A stretch of 64,000 nt of DNA, taken from assembly GCF_036688685.1 (NCBI RefSeq), contig NZ_JAQQPS010000020.1, positions 1 to 64,000 on the forward strand, given 5' to 3'. The notes below the pieces were generated by a model. It worked only from the letters and a program-made list of their open reading frames with translations. It was not told the origin of the DNA and searched no databases. This document shows, piece by piece, positions 63,393 through 64,000 of this stretch. Position 1 is the first letter of the stretch. Each line of letters starts with the position of its first letter. Source of the DNA: JALYUM01 sp036688685 (GTDB lineage: Bacteria > Pseudomonadota > Gammaproteobacteria > Burkholderiales > Burkholderiaceae_D). The translations under genes were made by a program, and so were the position numbers.

Positions 63393-64000
63393 ATTACCGC
63401 GAGAATGCAACACTGCGCGACAAGCTGGCAGGGGAGTACGTATTGGGCACATTGCGGGGTGGCGCGCGGCGCCGCTTCGAAGGCTGGCTGCATGACGACG
63501 CCGCCCTGCGCGCACTCACCGAGGACTGGCGCGCGCGCCTTAATCCGCTGGGCGAATTTGCGCCGGCCGTCACGCCGCCAGGGCGCGTGTGGCGCGCCAT
63601 CGAGCGGCGCCTGCGCCTCAACACTGCCCCGGCCTGGCAATTCTGGCGCCACGATGCACGCGGCTTTTGGCGTCCGCTCGGCCTGGCGGCGCTGGCCGCG
63701 ACGTTGGTGCTGGCGTTCGCGCTGGTGCAATGGCGCAGCAATACGCCGACGCTCGATTACGTCGCCACCCTGTCCGACGACAAGGCGCAGGCGGCATTGC
63801 TGGTGACGGCCGACCGCCGCCACGGCGCCTTGAACGTGCGCCTCGCCGATGGCGTCGCGCCGGCTGCCGACCGCGTGCTGCAATTGTGGGTGGTGCCGAA
63901 AGCGGGCGCGCCACGTTCGCTGGGCGTGCTCCCGCGCAGCGGCGCCGTGCGCCTGGCGTTGCCGGCCGGTGCGCTGGGCGCCGACGTGGCGCTGCTGGCC
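63389..64000 (+). CDS. RskA-type anti-sigma factor (cut by window end)
   Basis: First 204 residues. The N-terminal sigma-binding zinc-less domain (RDKLAGEYVLGTLRGGARRRFEGWLHDD) is followed by one membrane helix (PLGLAALAATLVLAFALVQW) and a periplasmic domain (ADRVLQLWVVPKAGAPRSLGVLP). It holds the ECF factor inactive until an envelope signal releases it. Stop lies outside the window. Confidence 0.9.
   Translation, partial: MNYRENATLRDKLAGEYVLGTLRGGARRRFEGWLHDDAALRALTEDWRARLNPLGEFAPAVTPPGRVWRAIERRLRLNTAPAWQFWRHDARGFWRPLGLAALAATLVLAFALVQWRSNTPTLDYVATLSDDKAQAALLVTADRRHGALNVRLADGVAPAADRVLQLWVVPKAGAPRSLGVLPRSGAVRLALPAGALGADVALLA

Overview
The window is chromosomal DNA of a high-GC betaproteobacterium. 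The gene content (homogentisate dioxygenase, a cyoABCD-SURF1-RegB/RegA unit, DUF2863, a KGG-type stress protein, NCS2 permease, a split type VI secretion module) and the protein flavour point to Oxalobacteraceae, in the Massilia/Duganella/Janthinobacterium neighbourhood. This is an inference from recognisable families, without any database search. Genes are dense on both strands, and most intergenic gaps are under 250 bases.

Layout. 1-716 is a lower-GC, nearly gene-free stretch with a degenerate mobile-element remnant. 717-5421 holds single metabolic genes: hmgA, an ankyrin protein, a hemerythrin-like protein, a GNAT acetyltransferase and an MFS transporter. 5596-12348 is one tightly overlapping respiratory unit: the bo3 quinol oxidase cyoABCD, a SURF1 assembly factor and a RegB/RegA redox two-component pair. 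12478-24734 holds a class A PBP, two tandem paralogous small secreted proteins, a TonB-dependent receptor, an MscS channel, a thioredoxin/MFS pair, a DUF481 outer-membrane protein, an NCS2 purine permease and a DUF2863-like protein. 24786-29951 is rich in small stress-type proteins plus a Nudix hydrolase, a PhyH oxygenase and a diguanylate cyclase. 30150-37470 is housekeeping: queE-queD-tadA, a hydrolase, an LD-carboxypeptidase, a YbiT-type ABC-F protein and nadA-nadC.

37895-47809 is a partial type VI secretion island: tssE-tssF-tssG-vgrG, a lipase-type effector, an immunity gene interrupted by an in-frame amber codon, and PAAR. Tube, sheath, ClpV and membrane-complex genes are absent, so it must work with components encoded elsewhere. 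47876-57138 returns to housekeeping and transport genes: an atypical lgt, a sirtuin, an EamA transporter, nadB, an asparagine-synthetase homologue with a damaged PP-loop, a flavin/PNPOx-fold protein, pnuC, a TetR regulator and an EthD protein. 57317-58324 is a CorA/ZntB-like transporter.

58328-64000 is the most system-like and least understood locus. An ECF sigma factor and its RskA-type anti-sigma factor (cut by the window edge) are divergent from a secreted DUF4331 protein, a small lipoprotein, a tetratricopeptide-type protein and a HupE/UreJ-like membrane protein with a perfect EF-hand loop in its exported N-terminal part. I read it as an envelope-facing system under ECF control with unknown function.

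Regulatory highlights: an almost perfect FNR-type box between nadB and the asparagine-synthetase homologue, two FNR-like half-matching sites in direct repeat upstream of the diguanylate cyclase, a 24-bp perfect hairpin on the end of the ankyrin gene, and REP-type palindromes. I saw no rRNA, no tRNA and no CRISPR array.
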